The position numbers were made by a program, and so were the translations under genes. Below are positions 52,541 through 54,073 of a stretch of DNA of 54,073 bases, in pieces; position 1 is the first letter of the stretch; every line of letters begins with the position of its first letter. Under the pieces are notes generated by a model. It searched no databases. It was not told where the DNA came from and saw only the letters and a program-made list of their open reading frames with translations. Source of the DNA: Neolewinella aurantiaca (GTDB lineage: Bacteria > Bacteroidota > Bacteroidia > Chitinophagales > Saprospiraceae); the NCBI RefSeq assembly GCF_008014675.1, contig NZ_VOXD01000039.1, positions 1 through 54,073 of the forward strand, in the 5' to 3' direction.

Positions 52541-53755
52541 TTACTCGCAGTCCATTGTGGAGTGCTTGTCCGTAGGCTCGATAATGTCTTTCTGGCACAG
52601 GAATCCGATTCCCCGTACGTTGCTGATCGTTACGTTTTTCCGGTAATGGCTGGCTTCGTAGAGCACTGCTGCGATGGAAGGACCGCTCACCACTTCACTA
52701 CCTTTTTGAGGAACTGACGCCAGCATTTTCTCCCGGTAAACAGGAAGGTACTTCAGGTGCTTCCCTTTCAGTTGGGCTGTTTCTCCGAAGGTGGCCGTCA
52801 CGTTTTTTACGTCCACTTTTTCGAACGAGCCGGGTTCCAGGTCGGGATTCTTGTATTTTTTGGAAACGAAGCCGCCGCCAATCCGGACGCCGAAGCCGCA
52901 GTTGATGGCCGTAACCCCGTCTACATCGATGGAGCCGCACTTCATGGCGTGGGGCGAGATCATGACGGCGGCGTTGCCGTCGGTGCAGGAGATATTGCGG
53001 GCAACGATCTTATCGACCCCGCCAAACTGCAGGTCGTTCATTTTGGTGAGGCCGGTTTCTGCCCTCAGGGTTACGCCGCCCTGTCCTTTCAGGTTCTGAT
53101 AGAGAATGTTCTCTCCGGCCTGCATCTGAACCAGACCGTAACCGTAGAGCGTATTGAGGCAGTTTCCGTTTTTGATGACCCCGTTTTTGGGGCGCACGTA
53201 GTTCACATCATCCGTGGTGGAGATGCCCAGGGTTACGCAGGAGAACATACTCCGCTGGTCTTTCACCAGGAAGTCAGCGATCATGAAGTTAGTGGCTGCG
53301 CCGACGTTGAAGGCCCGCACCCCACGGGGGTGCGCCTCCAGGTTGATGGTGTAAACTCCGTCAATTCCCGTAATGCTGACGTTCTCGATCGGAGCACCGT
53401 TCTTGGCCAGAATGAATACGTCTTCCGACTTTTTTGGGTTTTGGGTGAGGTGCTCAATCACGACGTCCTTATCGATCCGGAGGTGGACATTGGAGCGCAA
53501 TTCAATATTATGGAGGTGATAAGTTCCCGCAGTAAGGGTGATGATGCCTCCTCCCTTGGCGGCGACCTGATCAATTGCCCGCTGCAACATTTTACTGTCC
53601 GAGGGGCTGCCTTTTCCGTCGACGCTATAATCGACCTGCAGGTTTTTGTGGATGGTCAGCTCAGTGCTGTTGTCCTGGTAAAAATCGCTTTCCGTTTGTG
53701 CGCATAGGCCTAACGCGACGAATATCAGTAGTAGGGTAAAGTAAGACCTGGCCAT
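52541..53755 (-). CDS. GH82 iota-carrageenase homologue
   Basis: This 404-aa protein has a signal peptide (MARSYFTLLLIFVALGLCAQ) and a right-handed beta-helix. Segments GYGLVQMQAGENILYQNL, GGVTLRAETG, AAVMISPHAMKCG and GPSIAAVLYEA align clearly with Alteromonas iota-carrageenase. Gln210, Glu233 and His269 keep the spacing of the active-site Gln, acid Glu and His of that enzyme (23 and 36 residues). The base Asp two residues after the acid is Gly235 here. The inserted domain A of the Alteromonas enzyme is missing (FVSKKYKNPDLEPGSF is short). There is no type IX tail. It probably cuts iota-carrageenan or a relative, or has changed activity. The start is set by the signal peptide. Confidence 0.85.
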   Translation of the reverse strand: MARSYFTLLLIFVALGLCAQTESDFYQDNSTELTIHKNLQVDYSVDGKGSPSDSKMLQRAIDQVAAKGGGIITLTAGTYHLHNIELRSNVHLRIDKDVVIEHLTQNPKKSEDVFILAKNGAPIENVSITGIDGVYTINLEAHPRGVRAFNVGAATNFMIADFLVKDQRSMFSCVTLGISTTDDVNYVRPKNGVIKNGNCLNTLYGYGLVQMQAGENILYQNLKGQGGVTLRAETGLTKMNDLQFGGVDKIVARNISCTDGNAAVMISPHAMKCGSIDVDGVTAINCGFGVRIGGGFVSKKYKNPDLEPGSFEKVDVKNVTATFGETAQLKGKHLKYLPVYREKMLASVPQKGSEVVSGPSIAAVLYEASHYRKNVTISNVRGIGFLCQKDIIEPTDKHSTMDCE

Positions 53756-53836
53756 TTGCAATGTTTTTTCTGGCGCTCGCCCTGGCTTAATCCTCAACAA
53801 AATCTGGCAGGGGAAACGGCATGATCGATTAAAGGT

Positions 53837-53855
53837 GTTTTCGCGGCGCGAAAAC
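53837..53855. promoter_or_regulatory. Palindrome GTTTTCGCG-G-CGCGAAAAC upstream of the carrageenase gene
   Basis: A perfect 9-bp inverted repeat with a single central base lies 82 bp before the carrageenase ATG. Its position suits a dimeric regulator site (operator) or a hairpin; which one is unknown. Confidence 0.45.
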
Positions 53856-54000
53856 GTAACTATCCGCTAAAGTGAGCAAATACGCTGCAACGAGGGTGTC
53901 TGCCAGTTTTTAGGTGGTGTTTGCGGGTACATTCTCACTTTTGGGCGCGGCCCTTTAAGTTTGTGCTGAGGCAATCGGCCTATACATAGAGAAAGCAAAA

Positions 54001-54066
54001 ATGTGTAACTTGAATTGATGAGCCGCCGCCGTTAGGAGGATGGCGGTCATCAATCAAGCTACACAT
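54001..54066. repeat. Imperfect inverted repeat at the window end
   Basis: ATGTGTAACTTGAATTGATG and following bases pair with 54041-54066 with about three differences (one base bulged), around a loop of about 13 bases. It may be a REP-like hairpin or one end of a mobile element continuing outside the window. Confidence 0.6.
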
Positions 54067-54073
54067 TCGTAAA

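Larger units (their letters stand above)
53756..54073. other. Upstream region of the carrageenase gene and window end
   Basis: It contains a short perfect palindrome at 53837-53855, a half match to the 18-bp repeat at 53944-53952 (GGCGCGGCC), and a long imperfect inverted repeat at 54001-54066. No gene was recognised. Confidence 0.5.

Noticed and set aside
54001..54066. Integron attC site
   Set aside because: The palindrome lacks the conserved RYYYAAC/GTTRRRY ends and no integrase is in view.
1..54073. CRISPR array, tRNA, rRNA
   Set aside because: The 18-bp repeat is scattered with irregular spacing over 47 kb and has no spacer pattern. No cloverleaf or rRNA-like sequence was recognised.

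Overview
The window looks like chromosome of a marine, moderately GC-rich member of the Bacteroidota, probably a Saprospiria/Lewinella-like bacterium. The grounds are a SusC/SusD pair, hybrid two-component regulators with AraC output domains, type IX secretion C-terminal tails, few Shine-Dalgarno sequences, and a TTG-N20-TAGATTTG promoter. The genus is inference.

Layout. (1) 1-870: the decayed 3' end of an IS110-type transposase and a fragment of a small palindromic element. (2) 0.9-12 kb: an L-rhamnose locus. A 7TM hybrid sensor kinase/AraC regulator is followed by a fused rhamnulose-1-P aldolase/lactaldehyde dehydrogenase, L-rhamnose isomerase, an FGGY kinase, an FMN L-lactate dehydrogenase and an NCS1 permease. 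Together they explain uptake and conversion of rhamnose to DHAP and pyruvate. (3) 12.3-18.2 kb: a secreted alpha/beta hydrolase, a rhodanese, a Cys-rich helical protein, and a minus-strand set of a small protein, a glutamine-synthetase-like ligase, an APH-fold kinase homologue and a HAD phosphatase. (4) 18.4-23.6 kb: a contractile-injection cassette (unknown protein, sheath, tube, VgrG-like spike, PAAR tip) with no baseplate or ATPase gene in view. (5) 23.9-27.1 kb: a Gfo/Idh/MocA oxidoreductase, a histidine-phosphatase lipoprotein and an APC permease. (6) 27.2-31.5 kb: a DUF3095 cyclase-like gene diverging from a small gene and a DUF4132 (MolR/YehI-like) gene broken by one in-frame amber codon. 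(7) 31.9-53.8 kb: a polysaccharide utilisation locus: SusC, SusD, surface lipoprotein, HTCS regulator, GH110 alpha-1,3-galactosidase, a GH42-like enzyme, a large beta-propeller enzyme, an S1 sulfatase and a GH82 iota-carrageenase homologue. The likely substrate is carrageenan or a related sulfated galactan.

The most unusual signal is not a gene. An 18-bp sequence, GGCGCGGVCGCRGGTGCA, occurs 17 times on both strands across the whole window. Several copies lie directly after stop codons, two pairs are inverted, and three copies lie inside genes in frame as Ala/Gly/Pro codons. It resembles the distribution of DNA-uptake or other chromosome-marking sequences and I know of no described equivalent in this phylum. 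Two MITE-like palindromes with 8-9 bp target duplications are also present. No tRNA, rRNA, CRISPR array or replication origin was recognised.
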